Source: Coffea arabica (lineage: Eukaryota > Streptophyta > Magnoliopsida > Gentianales > Rubiaceae). Taken from it: DNA of 64,000 nucleotides. Of this stretch, positions 48,072 through 62,538 are shown in pieces. The DNA is taken from NCBI RefSeq assembly GCF_036785885.1, contig NC_092312.1:20540001-20604000 (forward strand), written 5' to 3'. Below the pieces are notes generated by a model, which was not told the origin of the DNA, did not search any database, and worked only from the letters and a program-made list of their open reading frames with translations. Made by a program: the position numbers and the translations under genes. The number at the start of each line of letters is the position of its first letter. Position 1 is the stretch's first letter.

Positions 48072-50691
48072 AACTTAATTAGGATGTGCCGGTACACCGT
48101 ACATATCTACTTTTCTTGCACGAAGGTATACTTCTGCTTGAATCCACTTTGGTAACTTTATGAAAGAAAATTCACAGAATCTCTCGAAGTGCACCTTGTT
48201 GCTGTCAGAATCCCCCGTTTGCAGCGGAGAAGCGATGCCCAAATTGAAACGCCCTTTACTTGTTCCGAAAGAAATAACACTTGATGTGTGTTAATTGGTC
48301 AACTAAGTAAATTTATTAATCACTCAATTATACACAAAGGAAACTAATACCGTCATAAAATTTATACGAATCTTTGTGATCTACGTAGATTCCTTATATT
48401 TGAAGGAAAATGTTATCGGTACTCCTATGTTTTTGTTAAGCGCACTTTCACTATCATTTTTATTATATTATGTGATAAAATAACTTATAAAAGTGCAATT
48501 AACAAAAAGAAAAGTGCAATGATATTTCCTTATTCGAAGCATGAAAACCAATTTACGAACGCCCTGTTCGATAACTCGGTTCAACACTTAAATTTAATGA
48601 ATTCGGATCATAATATATTCAAATCGTTTGATAATTAAAATTAAACATTTGAATTAATTAAGCGGCACTGAATTTTCTAGACAAAACTTGTTCCCAAAAT
48701 TAAGCGATATGCTATTCACTTATCACTAAATGTGATATGTATTCAAATGTATTAGATTTAATACTTAACAATTTAATAACTTAATATATTCAAATTTCGA
48801 TTTTCAGACTTCAGTTTTATGTAACGCACGCTGAGCCTCACATGCCAAAACATATTTGGAGGAATCCTGTCTTTTTCTCATTCGTCTTCCTTTCTCCTTT
48901 TTTTTTTTATATAAATTTGCTCCTTAACGATAATCATGAGAGGAAATAAATAGCGTTCTAAAATTAAGTCTTGTCATATTCAGGTTATCAATCTCTGTAA
49001 TAATGGGAAAGAGTTGTGTTGAGTGATAAGGTGAAAAAATATATATATAAGTAAGAGATCTTGAATTCAAAACGTATCGCTTACAATTAAAAAAAAATCC
49101 ATATAAAAATGATCTTATCAATACAAACAAAAGCGAAGAGAAATCGAATTACTTAATATAGTGACTAAGGGGTCATTTTTGAGAAAAGAGTTCACGTCTA
49201 TAAATTGAATTTGACAGTAGACAGAGGAATGTATACAATTATAAACAATCTTTACCTCCAAAAGCTACATGAATGATCCATGTAACACAATCAGCCTGCC
49301 AGCAAAGTTAAAAGCGGTCGTCTGTGTTTCCGAATCAATAAAAAACATATACAAATATGAGAATCTCACTTGATTTCATTTAACATGTCAAAATGGACAC
49401 CAGATAACATATGAATTAACAAGTGGGGTTTTCATTTATACTCGGGTAGCTTTTCAATTGATTCTCATCCAACTAGTAGACCCGAATGGACATAAACTTT
49501 TTGGCATCAACGTGGCCAACTTCTTGAAGCCAGGTACTATACAAAATGTGAACCATACTGCACAATCGGACTTTCTAGTTTATGCTTAATAGGCCCACAA
49601 ATTTGGTTTTAAATTCAATAATTGAAGAGGAAATAGGACCGTTGTGAAAAAAAAAATACTACACTAAAAAGATTGTCCACAGGACATTGGAAAAATGACC
49701 CCAACTAAACACCACCACAAATTGCGCACGAGGTACAAGTGGTTGAGACTCGAGAGCAGACTAATAAGCTTCTGCAATTCATCATATATTTTAATTTTAA
49801 ACCTACCAATGTAATCCACCTTTGCTATCACTGTACACATATATATATATATATATTTTTTTTTTCGTTGTAACGTCTAACCAAGTCTATCCTACTTCTA
49901 CTCCTACACTATAGGAGCCTACCCTAGGAAAATGATCCAACTGAATCAAAGAAACTCGACGGAAAAACTGAATCACTATCAAATCAAGCTAATACACCAT
50001 GTATCCGTATGAATTTCAAACAATTCTCGTATAGAGATAGATTGATGGAATACGAGGTTTAAATTCTGATCCCACACCTCATACCTAATGTGGTGGCCTA
50101 TTTTTTTTTTTCTTTTGCCGTCCAAATGCGAGCCCACACATCTATTGGACGGATTTTTCAGAGACGGCTCTTTTTTATATTAGATGGTTGAAATTTTATT
50201 CCATTCCCATCCCACCATTGGCTCTTTTATGACACGTGGTCAATTTATGTGTTCTACTGGACATGTGGCAGCAGCCACATTCAAGTTCCATCTGGGAGGA
50301 GAAATGTGTGTCTGTAGAACAGTCCATGTTAGATAAAGTGGACCATCAGGGTTCTGACAGGATACTTAAACCTAACGGGCAAAAACAGGCTGATTGTAAA
50401 TGAATTCTTCAGTCGGGAAATTTGCTAATTTGGTGTCCACCGCGCAGCGGCGTTCAGGGGCCGTCAACGCCAACCGTCACATCTTACCGATTGCTTAAAA
50501 TTGGTGTGGAGTGAAGTTAAAAAATATAAAGTTTGAAATTACTTTCTAAGCCTCGCGGCATCGTCAATTGACCGTTACCTTTCCCGGACAAAATCCAGGG
50601 TTTGGTTCGGCCTTTGCGTTGCGTTGGCACCGTGTGCAGCCCAAACATGCTCTAGACACGTGGGACAATGATTATGGATTAAAAATGAACC

Positions 50692-50858
50692 AATCTATTT
50701 GATATTTAGATCAAATTCAATATGATGAGAGTTCATTTAAACTTGGTTCATCAACTAATTAAATCAAAATTTTAAAAAAATTTCAAATTTGTTAAAATAA
50801 TCAAATAAGTTACATACTAAAGTGTTTGATTTGATTAGCTTCATTTACACTCCTAATG
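50692..50858 (+). repeat. AT-rich dispersed repeat, copy 2
   Basis: Counterpart of 47811-48071, with GAGTTCATTTAAACTTGGTTC, TTTGTTAAAATAATCAAATA and an ATTAGCTTCATTTACACTCC end. It is shorter and diverged. Confidence 0.45.
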
Positions 50859-52971
50859 ATTATAATTTGCTGTTTATCATCAAGAATTAAATCACTTATG
50901 GCATTAAAAACAATATAGCATTCTATATATTTTACTCAATGTAAGATTTAAACTACTCTTTTCAGTTACAAACCTATTATCAAACATAATCAACAATAAA
51001 TAATCAAAAATTTTTGTAGCCAAAATATTACAAATAGCAAACTTTAATACCATAAAAACCTCAGTAACCAATATTAATACATTGACAAAAGTATTTATGA
51101 TATTAAAGTTTATTCTCTGTATATTTTGGTTGTAAATTTTTTTATTATTTGTTGTAAATTATGCTTGACAATGGGTATGTAACTGAAAATTGTAAATTGA
51201 ATATTGTATTAAGTAGAAAAATATAAAATAATATACTATTTTTTGTGATGCTATATATGATTTGATCACTAATGTTAAACAACAAAATTTAGTGTTTTTC
51301 TTTAATGCATGGGTTAATATTAAATTAATTGAATAATGTAGTAGATGAGGAGTTATGATGAAATCATATATTATTTTATCTCTCATAATATCACTTTTTT
51401 ATTATTGATTGGGTCTAAATATTATAAAATAATTAATTTCAATGGAGGTTAATGTAGTTTTTTAATTTTGAAGGGAAGCTAGTGAAATAATTAAGAACCT
51501 CAAGGGAGGTTTTTGAAATTATCCCTAGTTTATAGGTGCTATCATTAATGAGGTCCAGCATGTTGTACTAGCATGGGAAAAATTTTCAAAAAATCATGAA
51601 AATTGGAATTCAGCATTCGAATGTGGTGTTGTCTTTTCGCTGCTTTCAGTAAATAGATAAGAATTGTATTATGTATCTGAATCTTTCTCAAATGAAAATT
51701 TCCATTCTTGCTCTCAATAAAATTACATAGCTTTACCCCCGCCCCCCCTCCCCCCCAAAAAAAGAGAGAGAAAATATACAGGCTAATTTACGAAGCCATG
51801 TAATGTCAAGTCGAAATTGAACTATCTGATCCAATTATACATGATTGAGAAATTTGTAATAACACAAAAGTGAATCGATTCAATTAGACATTCAATAAAG
51901 TAATGCCAAAAAGAGACATTATTTTGAAGGGATATATAGGAATTATATCAGGAAGATGGAAGAAGAGTTCTACTATCTTCAAGAACAACAATGTTAGCAT
52001 GTAATAAGGATAAGATAGATTTAGGCAAGTATTAATCACATTCTACTTTTTTCATAATGACACATTTCACTATTTACCTGTATCGTATAATTTTCATTTA
52101 TTAGACTATATAATAAAAAATATAGCAGAAGGTGCTATCATAAAAATATAGAGTGTGAATAAGTGTTTGGATACGAGATTATTTGAAATAGTTACTATAA
52201 CACTTTTTATATATATGATATATATGAAATAAAAAAGTAACAAAACAAAAAAAAGGGGTTAAAAATATTTAATATATATATACATATATTTTTGCAAATA
52301 AAACCTATCCAAACACACTACCGTTGAGTGTATTTTGTAATTTTGAAAAAGGGCTTGATGCACGAAAAAATGTGCCCCTCAAATTTGGAATTCATAAAAA
52401 TTACTAAATCATTACCAAAAAAAATAAAAATTATTGAATTATGTATGTGGGCAAAAAGGTTTTCTCCACTAGTTTAAGAGAGAGCACAGAGGTTGGACTT
52501 TAGAGAGTTTTTGTGCTTTAATCAACCCGACATGTGGCCCAACCGGGCTTCAATTGATTCACGACGGATTAACAGAAACCTAATCATCCTGAGAAGTAAT
52601 ATCAAAGAAACCTGTGATTAATCTCTAGACTCAGCATTAGTCAGATGATTGTCAAATCTGTAGTCAGATTTTTAAATTCGTTCATTTTTTTTTCTTTTTT
52701 TTTTCATATATATATAAGATTTGAAGCCTCCTTTTGAATTTTGTCAAAAAAAAAGTCTCTTTTTGAACCAAAACAAAAAAGGGAAATGCGTATTCCTTTT
52801 GAAACTTTTTACATATTCTTGAAAGTATTCATATATTGCTTGCTACAATTGTTTCCTTGAAATTAGGTAAAAAGTCTTCGTTCTTAGACATGTCAGTCCA
52901 CATATTGAGAAATTAAAAGGAGAAAAGGGTAATTATGATGCGTGCGGTGCGCATCATGCAGGCGATTGGAC

Positions 52972-53792
52972 TAGGGATGGCAACGGGGCGGGGTTGGGGC
53001 GGGGGACCCCTCCCCCGTCCCCCGCCCCGTTGCCTATTAGTTCCCCCCGTCCCCCGCCCCGTCCCCCGCCTCCTGCTCCCCCCGCCCCGCCCCGCCCCGC
53101 CCCGCTTCCCCCGCGGGTGCCCCCGCGGGGTTAATAAAATTTTATTATATAATTTTATTATAATTAAATTTTAATAAATAATCAAGTACTAAAATATCAA
53201 CACATCACCAAATTATTATTTATTGTAATTTTACAATTGAAACTCATAAAAACAATCAAACAAAAGTTATTTTAATACAATCCAATATGATGAAATAAAT
53301 ATAACTAAAATAGTCAAGTTTTCACTTTTAGTACAAATGCAATCACTAATTCATTATTGTGTTTGTGCTTTTTTTTTTAGCAAAAAGTGTTATTCTATTA
53401 AGTGTAATTAGAAATTTAGTATAAATATATTAGTAAATTTAATATAACTAATTAATAAATTCTATTAGTAGACATGTAGAATTATTCATATAATTGATTA
53501 TATCAATTATATTACATAAACTAATATACATTATATAGTATATCTAACTAATAATATCATTATCATAAGTTTATAACTAATTAACTTATATGTTATATAT
53601 AATTATATATATTTTTATTTTTTTTTTGTTTTGCGGGGGGCGGGGCGGGGGATGGGGCGGGGGTATACTCCCCCGCCCCCCGCCCCGTTTCTAAGCGGGG
53701 GGAAAAAATTCCCCCCCGCCCCCGCCCCACCCCCCGCCCCAACCCCCGCCCCGAGAGCCCCCCGCGGGCACCCGCCCCCATTGCCATCCCTA
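52972..53792. mobile_element. Non-autonomous hAT element with GC-rich ends
   Basis: The 821-bp element begins TAGGGATGGCAACGGGG and ends with the inverse CCCCATTGCCATCCCTA. It is flanked by a perfect 8-bp duplication GATTGGAC (52964-52971 and 53793-53800), the hAT hallmark. About 150 bp at each end consist of repeated GGGGCGGGG/CCCCGCCCC motifs, whereas the middle 500 bp is almost pure AT. There is no transposase; frames through the ends are low-complexity artefacts. Confidence 0.92.
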
Positions 53793-55743
53793 GATTGGAC
53801 TAATGTGTTTATAGCGTCAAACATTCAATAATTCCGCTATTGGCAAAAAGGTCGGCATATTATGAAACTCCCCCCCTCCTCCTGTAATGCTCATTTCGAA
53901 TTTTTTTTTTTTTGAATCCCGTTTCTCAAAATAACCTAGCAAATCACATTTATCCTAAAATGCCTATGTAATAGGATGTCAAATTTATCCTCATACTGCA
54001 TCATGATCTCTTAAACTATTTGTAACCTCTAATAATATTTGAATGTAATTGCATCTAAACTACAGCTTTTTCTTTTACACTACTAGAAAACAAATGTTTT
54101 AAGGTTTTGTGGGATAAAATCCAAGTCCAACAAGTACATTTCATTCTTACATCTAAATATTAATAATTATACCAAATGTTAAAAACCGAGTAAACATTCA
54201 ATTCTGACTTAGTCATGAAACCTTGAAATAACAAATTTCTTTGACTGCCATTTTGGGTGGAAGGACCCTTCCATTCCAAGCAATCCCGTATACCAAATGA
54301 GGGGTAATATAATATTTTTCTCCAATGGATTTCAACACGAGACAAAACTCTGTAGCATCTAAGTTTTTTTTTTTTTTTATTTGAATCGCTTATTAGCATT
54401 TATAGAAAAGAATTTACTCCATTCGTCATCTTCATAAATGCTGTTTGTGAAATTGACTGTGATTTTTCCTTTCTTCACTGGATTAGTTTATTATTATTTT
54501 TTTTTTATAGAAAAAGCATGAAGTTTTATTAAGATGAAAGAAAATCTACTTGAAGTGCGGATGGGATTAATTTACTATTCTTAAAAATAAAATACGAGCC
54601 CTTATACATACTTCCACTTTTAAATCTTTAAAAGTTGCTATCACAATCTGGAAGATCCCTGTTGGGATTACAGTTTTTTGCAGAAAAATTTTATATTTTT
54701 TACCTCACATATATCAAATATAATTCAAACGAGTTATGTGGAGGATAAAAAAAATTGGAGCCACTTTTTATTGGACCTCTTTATGGTACTCGACAGAATT
54801 AAAAATATATAAATGGCAATAAATAGAGACTTTTCAACTTTAGTAACCGGTACTAATAAATAAAAATTCTAGCTCTTCATCAGCATAAAAATTCCACAGC
54901 AGCATTATGGCAACGGGGCGGATATGCTGCTGCCTGGGATAGGAGCCGGGGGCAAAACCGTCTAAAAGGAGAAACGGTCCAAAAAAAAAAAGGAAAAAAG
55001 AAGCAGCATCAAACAAATTGGAGTAAATCTCTATCGTTTCTGGGGGAAAAAAAAAACAAATTGGAGTAAATGAGCGGAACGTACCGGTATACAGTACGGC
55101 GGTAGAAACCAACCAGGAGTAGGAGTACCGTTGGGGGAAGGATAAAAAAAATAAATAAATAAAAATAAAGCAGTAGCATACGATGGATGACGTGGACTCT
55201 AATCCGCTAATCACACGCTTTACTTCGCACGTCCCCACATTCCCAACACGCTTTCCGCTCATCCAATTTCAATTCAACCAGTACAGAAAGCGGTCCCCAG
55301 GTGCAGGGCATTTTAATTGGTAAATAAAACGATAAAAGGAAAAGAAGCAAAAGCCGAGCACGTTTCTTACCACGGCTCATTCTCCTATTGCAAAAAGAAG
55401 AAAAAGAAAGAATAAGAAGGAACTCTGTGGGGAGTATTTTTTTTAAAGACTTGTGGATTGGTGACAGAAAGAATTTTCTTTCGATTTCAATCGTCGCAAC
55501 GCTTTTCCGACTCCAACTTCTTCTCCTTTTCTCCTCTTTCCCCTTCTTTATTTCTCTCCCGGTATATGTGTATATACATATATATATATATATATAAAGA
55601 AATTGTTGTTGAGGGTAGATAATTATTATTGATCGATTAATTGGATTCTCATTTTTTTTTCTTGTTAGTTAATTACTAATAAGAAGAATTCTGGAGTGAT
55701 CAGTTAGTATCTCAGTGTTTATTTTTTATTATTTGAGATTGAG

Positions 55744-58700
55744 ATGGGAGTGGAGACGCCGGAGACTGGAATGGTGACGTCACCGGTGGGAATAGCCATG
55801 GATTTTCCGGTGACCGATGGAGCCATGTCTTGTTCGCCGCCCAAGATGCCTTCCAGGCTTCTCCGGAGGATGTCCGACCCCAAAACTTCCACTCCTCCTA
55901 CTGTTGAACAAATTGAAGCCAAGCTTCGTCACGCTCATCTTCGTCGCCAGGTTACATGTCCTTCTGCCGATTTTCTTTTCTTTTTTCTTTTCCTTAGAAA
56001 GAAAAACCTTTGTTATGCTCCGTTCTCTTGACAAAGCTAGGATTTTTCTTTCGTCTTACTTTATTTTTAATACGACTATCACTTGAATTACTGTATTGTT
56101 TAGTAGAATCTTTTGAGTTCTCGCCTTTAATCTTTGTAAAGTGTGAATTTTTATGCCTTTGGGTTGAAGGATGTTTTTTTTCAGTGTTAGGTGTGGGGTG
56201 GGTGATTCTTCTCTTTACAAATTTCCTCAATCACTTGTTTGAACTTCCTTTTACATTACATTTTATTTTATTTAGTTATTTCGTCCTTTTTCTTTTCTTA
56301 AAGAATAATCCTTTTCTCATCCTAAAAATTAAGTCTTGAAGATTGCTTTTTTTTTTTTTTTTTGCTCTTTTTAATAGCCAGAAGAGCTGTTTTATCTTAA
56401 CTGCATATGTTAGTAATACTTGTTATAGTTTCCTTGTTTTTGCCTGTGAATTTCTTCTTGTTATTTATATTGCTTTACATGAAGGATGTTTTCTTTTAAT
56501 TGCAGAAATTTTACGAGCATTTATCAAGCAAGGCAAGGCCGAAGCCCAGAAGTCCTTCACAATCCTCATCTGACGAGGACGATCGTGGACAGCGTCTCGA
56601 GGCTAAGCTTCAAGCTGCTGAACAGAAAAGGTAAAATTTCTGCTTTGACTTTTACAGAAAGGGTTGTTCCTGCTCGGGAATCCTATGTCGCTATAATGAG
56701 TTCTTGTGTTTTTGGCTTCATTTGGTTAGGGGGACTCCACTGTTACCGTCGAGAAACTACACATATAATTAGCTCCCTTTTTTCAGATTTGTTTATTACG
56801 GTTTTTGAATTTCAATAGGTAATTCATTTGGAAGTCATTATTATTATCTTGGCCCTATGGGATATATGATAAAGTGTCCCGGTTAGGGGATTCTGTAAGG
56901 CTATAGGTAACTTTTTTAGTGCTATCATGGTGCTTAGTGGACTTTACTTTCTTAATCATGTTGCCTGCCTTTTACCTTCTCCCAAAACGGTGAATAAAAT
57001 TATATGGAAGCCATTTAAGTATACTTGTTTGGCCAACCCTGTTAAGTAGCATCTTCTATAATAGTCACTTGTGTCTTTTTTTAAAGCGGTCAACTACATT
57101 CTTCTATCCTATATATGCTTTTTTATCTATGACATGCTTGCCTCTGTATGTCAACCCCTAAACACAACCAGAAAGTAGAAAGAAAGCATAGTTTGTCATC
57201 TGTTTGACTTGACATACTCTTTGTTTTAGACACAGCAAGACTGCATTTCATGCCTTTAAGAAATTTTGGTTGCTCATTTACAACCCTTTCCTCTATTTCA
57301 GCTTGTTTTACTCACTTTTGTTTGTTGTATGTGGTTGCAACCAGGTATTTATATCTACGTGCACCAGAAAATTTACAGGAACTGATAGTGTAACATAACC
57401 TAGAATTGCTGTCATGCGAAGAACCATACCAGGAAACCCTTAGAAGATACTTATTATGATAAATATTATATCATAATGTTGGAAGATTATAGCCCTATGT
57501 ACAAAAATATTGATTGAACCGGGATTGTGTGTTACCCACTGATTTAGTATCTGTTTCACCAATAGGTTGAGCATTCTAGCAGAGGCTCGGATGCGCCTTG
57601 CAAAGCTGGATGAGCTGCGGCAAGCAGCTAAAACTGGTGCAGAAATGCGTTTTAGGAAGGAAAGAGCTGAATTAGGCACAAAGATGGAATTGCGGGTTCA
57701 GCAGGCAGAAACTAATAGAATGCTTATCCTGAAGGCTTACAAGCAAAGGAGGGCCATGTTGAAGGAGAGGACATCTCAATCATTATTGCGAAGGATGGCT
57801 CGAGAGAGCAAGTATAAGGAGCGAATTCGTGCTGCTATCTGTCAAAAGCGTGCAGCTGCTGAGAAGAAGCGATTAGGTTTGCTGGAAGCTGAGAAAAAGA
57901 GGGCATGTGCAAGAATACTTCAAGTGCGAAAGGTAGCAAAGCGCATCTCTCACCAGCGGGAGACTAAGAGACGGGAAATACAAAACAAGTTGGAAGACAG
58001 GCTTCAACGGGTAGTTTTATCATTTCAACCTGACTAAAACTTTTGAGATACATCTATACATGTAGAAACATTGCCAACAATTGGTAAAGCTTGTCTTCCA
58101 GCACTTTTTTTTATATCATTTTAACTTTTGGTGGATTATGTGATTAATAGGCTAAGAGACAGAGAGCGGAATATTTGATGCAGAGAGGAAGGGGCCATGG
58201 TTCTGTTCGTGGTAATGGGAAACAAATCCATGAGCAGGCGGATGTTCTTTCTAGGAAATTGGCAAGGTATATAAATGAAAGCTACCCTTTTTCATATGCA
58301 TGTGAAAATAAGTCAGTTTCAAGTACGCTGCTCCGAAGTCGCGGGGTAGTTGGCCTTTAAGTTGAATGTTACTGTTACAGATTGGGTTGAGGATCGTATA
58401 CTTTCCAAAGAGCATAATCACTAATCCTTGCAACCTGTATTCTTGAAACTCTCCTATAGCATCTTATGCCTTGCACATGCAGCAGAACGAACAGACGTTA
58501 CTAGGTTACATCTTAAATCATTGTGTGTAATCCTTCAAACGTTATTCACACATTCAACTGGGCATGAGGAGGGTGTTGATCAAATTCAATATACTATATG
58601 TGTGTCTAAAATGTATTTTCAGTTTCAGAAATTAGATGTGATTTTCAGTAACTGATTTAACATTGCTTACTACAGGTGCTGGAGGTGCTTTTATAAGCTG

Positions 58701-61700
58701 AGGAAAACCAGTCTACAACTGGCAAAGTCCTACAATGCACTGAACATTAATAAGAGCTCTGTGACAGCATTGCCATTTGAGAAGCTGGCACTTATGATTG
58801 AATCAGGATCTACACTTAAGACGACAAAAGCTTTGCTTGACCGGCTTGAGATTCGATATGTATTGTCACGGGCGTTTGCTTCGACTCCTAGTCCTTCCAG
58901 TTGGGATGACATTGATCACCTTCTCAAGCGAGTAGCATCCCCGAAAAGGAGAGCTACACCCAGGAAATCTATGGGAAGTAGAGAGGCTAGGAAACAAGGC
59001 TCCAGCAAACAAGCACCCAAAACTCCTCCTAAATTATCTAGGTACCAAGTGAGAGTTGTGCTTTGTGCTTACATGATACTGGGCCACCCAGCCTCAGTTT
59101 TTAGTGGTCATGGAGATCGTGAAATTGCTCTGGCAGAGTCTGCTGAAAAATTTGTGAGGGAATTTGAGTTGTTGGTTGAAATTATGTTATATGGGCCTAG
59201 AGAGAATTCTAACAATCCTGATCATGCGTCAACAAGAAGATTGAACTTTAGGTCTCAGCTTGCAGCTTTCGATTCAGCATGGTGTTCTTATTTGAATAGC
59301 TTTGTTTTGTGGAAAGTGAAAGATGCCGAGTCTCTCGAGGAGGATTTAGTGAGAGCTGCTTGCCATCTCGAGCTTTCAATGATTCAGACTTGCAAGATGA
59401 CTCCTGAGGGTGAGAGTGGTTCTCTTACTCATGATATGAAGGCTATACAGAGACAGGTTTGCGGCTACCATTCATCTTTTCAAATAAACATTAGAACATG
59501 GAGGATGTTTCCAATAATTTGATACCAAAAAAAGAAACTGCATTAATGAATTTTTAGTTTGATATCAAAGCCTTTTTCAATTTTTCTAGTACACTGCTGT
59601 AAGGAAGATCAATCTGCTTGTAGGGGCCTTTAATTCAGTCTGATTGTTGGTTTATCAAAACTTCTTTTCTGAATTTTGTTCTCTTCTCTCATGATGTGTA
59701 GGTAACAGAAGATCAGAAACTTTTGAGGGAGAAGGTTCATCATCTGAGTGGGGATGCTGGCATTAAACGTATGGAAACTGCAATTTCTGAAACAAGAACA
59801 AAATATTTTCAGGCAAGGGAGAATGGGAGTCCTGTTGGTTCACCTTTCACTGATGTTTCTTCTCCCATTACTGCTAGTATCCCAACTTCCCATCCTAGTC
59901 TTGGTACCTCAGAAAAAAGTAGCACTATGAATGGGAATACTCAAAGGCCAAATAATGTGGCGAGGAGATTATTTGGGGATAAAGATAATCTGAGTGAAGT
60001 TGGTGCTGACAGGCAGTCCCACACTTCTGGTGTGAAGATGGATTTGGAGAATGACTTGATTGTAAACGAAAGTGTTCATGGAGAGCAACTTGTACATGAT
60101 GAAAACATTAGTTTTGCAGATGGCAGCCAAAACAGTATGGAGGTTAGTTGATTGACTGATATTGAAGTTTAAATTTATCCACTGCATACATTTGCCCCCT
60201 CCCCCCCCCCCCAACAGGGCTGTAGATTAGCTTATGAATTTAGTTGTGGGGTTTTTTTTTTTTTGTGCGTGCACCATAAGATATGTTTAGTTATTAACAT
60301 AAAGCTGTTCTTTGATGCATGCTGAATGTTTTCTAGGACAAGCAACAACTTGTGCTAAAGTAGCTGGTAGAAAGTTTAGCTGCTTGTGAGATTGACTTTG
60401 AACATTTGTGTGCTTTTCAGGAAAAGGTGAAAGAGACAATGAAGAAAGCTTTCTGGGATGGCATCATCGAATCAGTGGAACAGAATGAACCAAATTTTGG
60501 CCGCATTATTGAACTAATGAGGGAGGTCAGAGATGAAATTAGATGGATGGCGCCAGAGAGCTGGAAAGGAGATATTTCTGAAGTGATTGATCTGGACATT
60601 CTTTCTCAGGTACTCAGTTGTTTCTATTACCAGTCAACTTGGTGCATCCATCTAGTTAATGAATAAGCACAGCAGTGAACTGTGTTTTTAATGTGTTGAA
60701 TTTGATGAAAAAGGTATTGAGTACGGGTAATCTAGACATGGACTATCTTGGGAAGATTTTGGAGTTTGCACTGGTCACAGTAGAGAAGCTTTCTGCTCCG
60801 GCTCATACCGAAGAATTGAAGGCTAAACATCGTGGGTTTTTGGAAGAATTGGCTGAGATGTGTCGAGCTGGGGATGCATCAAGAAAGTCGCATATCATAG
60901 CACTTGTTAGGGGTTTGCGCTATGTATTAGACCAAATACAGGTTAGTATACCTTTTTTTTTTTGCATTTTAACTTGTTTTCCAATATGATTAGGATTGAA
61001 AAAGAACTAATGGACCTCTGCAGCTTCCTGATAAGTAAATTCTTTCCATGCAAGTAATGTGAAAATATTGATATAGAGAGTGTGGAAAGCATGAAGAGAT
61101 GGATTTTTTTCCACGGGCGGGGGGAATGGGAGGGCAGTGTTAGATTGTGTAATCTTTGGGAAATTATTATGAAAAAGTAGGACTAAAATATGATTGGATG
61201 CTAGTATCTTTGCTATTGTCACGGAATATGTGCATCCATGTGTTCACATTTCTTAATTTACATGCTGTGTGCAATTCCGCATCTCACATATAATTGATTC
61301 CTACTACAGACACTCAAGCAAGAGGTCAGTAAAGCACGTATACGACTTCTCGAACCATTGCTCAAGGGACCTGCTGGTCTGGATTTTCTTAGGAAAGCTT
61401 TCATCAAACACTATGGGGATCCTGATGATGCCCTGACCACCTTACCACTGACAATGCAGTGGCTTTTGTCTGTAAGAGACATTAAAGACCAACAATGGGC
61501 CGAACACACTAATATTCTGTTGCAATTGATTAGAAGCCATGAATCCTCATCTGAAAGGTCGGTGCCTTCAACCACACTTCGAACTGGGGGAAGCTTTTCG
61601 GTGAGAAGTGGAAATCAAGCATCGCTAGTTTCTTCCTCTGCTACTAGCTCTTCAGGTTGATGTTTTTTCCATTTTTATTGATTTTTCCCCCTCATTCTGA

Positions 61701-62538
61701 AATTTTAAACTTCGAGTTTGGCATACATATCTCAGCTTCCGATGGTCTATGTTTGATATGTTCTTTTTTTGTGCTGCTACCTCTCCAGGGGCAGAATGCA
61801 AGGGAGAAAAGGTGGATTTGATGGTGAGGCTTGGGTTGCTAAAGTTGGTTAGTGAGATCTCTGGTATAACCGAAGCAAGCTTGCCTGAAACCCTGAAGCT
61901 CAATTTTATGAGGTTGAGGACTGTTCAGGCTCGCATTCAGAAGATCATTGTAATTGCTACAAGGTTGGTACAAGTGTGCTTAGTGTATAAGATCTTTCCA
62001 GATACATTAATGTGTCTCTCCTGTAGTGATACCTATATATTTTTGTTTGCATTGCAGCATCCTAGTCCTGCAGCAGACCTTTCTCAGTGAGAGAATCGCA
62101 ATCAGCCATGGGGACACTGAGCGTATTGTCTTGAGTAGCGTTAGACAATTGACTGATCTCCTGGACATGACCAAGGATGCTGGTATCGTGGAGATCACTG
62201 AGTTACTAACTAGAGTTGTAGATGATTGTGGTTCTGTTGATAACACGAAGCTCCAATCGATAAAAAATATCATGGCTCGGATGTTAACCAAAAGCCTTCA
62301 AGCTGGGGATACTATTTTTAGTCGGATATCCCATGCAATCTATGTAGCTAGTAGAGGTGTTGTACTTGGTGGTAGTGGTACGCATGGAAGAGAATTAGCT
62401 GAGATTGCATTACGGCAAGTTGGTGCAGCTAGTCTTTTGGATGAGGTGGTTGGCGCTGCTTCAGTACTGGTGGTGGCAGCTACCGTGTCAATGAATGTTC
62501 ATGGGCCATGGTATGCACGTTTGTTGGAGAACGTGTGA
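55744..62538 (+). CDS. T-complex protein 11 (TCP11)-like protein
   Basis: Eleven exons join in frame: 55744-55950, 56506-56630, 57566-58010, 58151-58266, 58676-59456, 59702-60142, 60421-60609, 60714-60941, 61310-61655, 61789-61963, 62058-62538, encoding 1177 residues. Plant TCP11-like proteins are of similar length, and their molecular role is poorly known. Residues about 70-300 are strongly basic and charged (KEKR-type runs such as [17 protein letters not shown]), consistent with a long coiled coil. [19 protein letters not shown] basic linker follows near residue 400. The C-terminal TCP11 domain includes [32 protein letters not shown] and [14 protein letters not shown]. The acceptor before 60714 has little pyrimidine. 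An AT run lies in the leader (55573-55597). The start is the first ATG of the conserved-looking N-terminus. Confidence 0.93.

Larger units (their letters stand above)
46089..55743. other. Long gene-free, AT-rich region between SHMT and the TCP11-like gene
   Basis: The left edge is SHMT leader and promoter; the right edge, from about 55390, is TCP11-like leader. Between them I see no gene. It holds a 70-bp direct repeat (46805-46940), two copies of an AT-rich dispersed repeat (47811-48071, 50692-50858), AT runs, homopolymers and a hAT element (52972-53792). Confidence 0.65.

Noticed and set aside
52935..53174. Proline/arginine-rich open frame, and similar glycine-rich frames at 53593-53831
   Set aside because: These are translations of the GC blocks at the ends of the hAT element.
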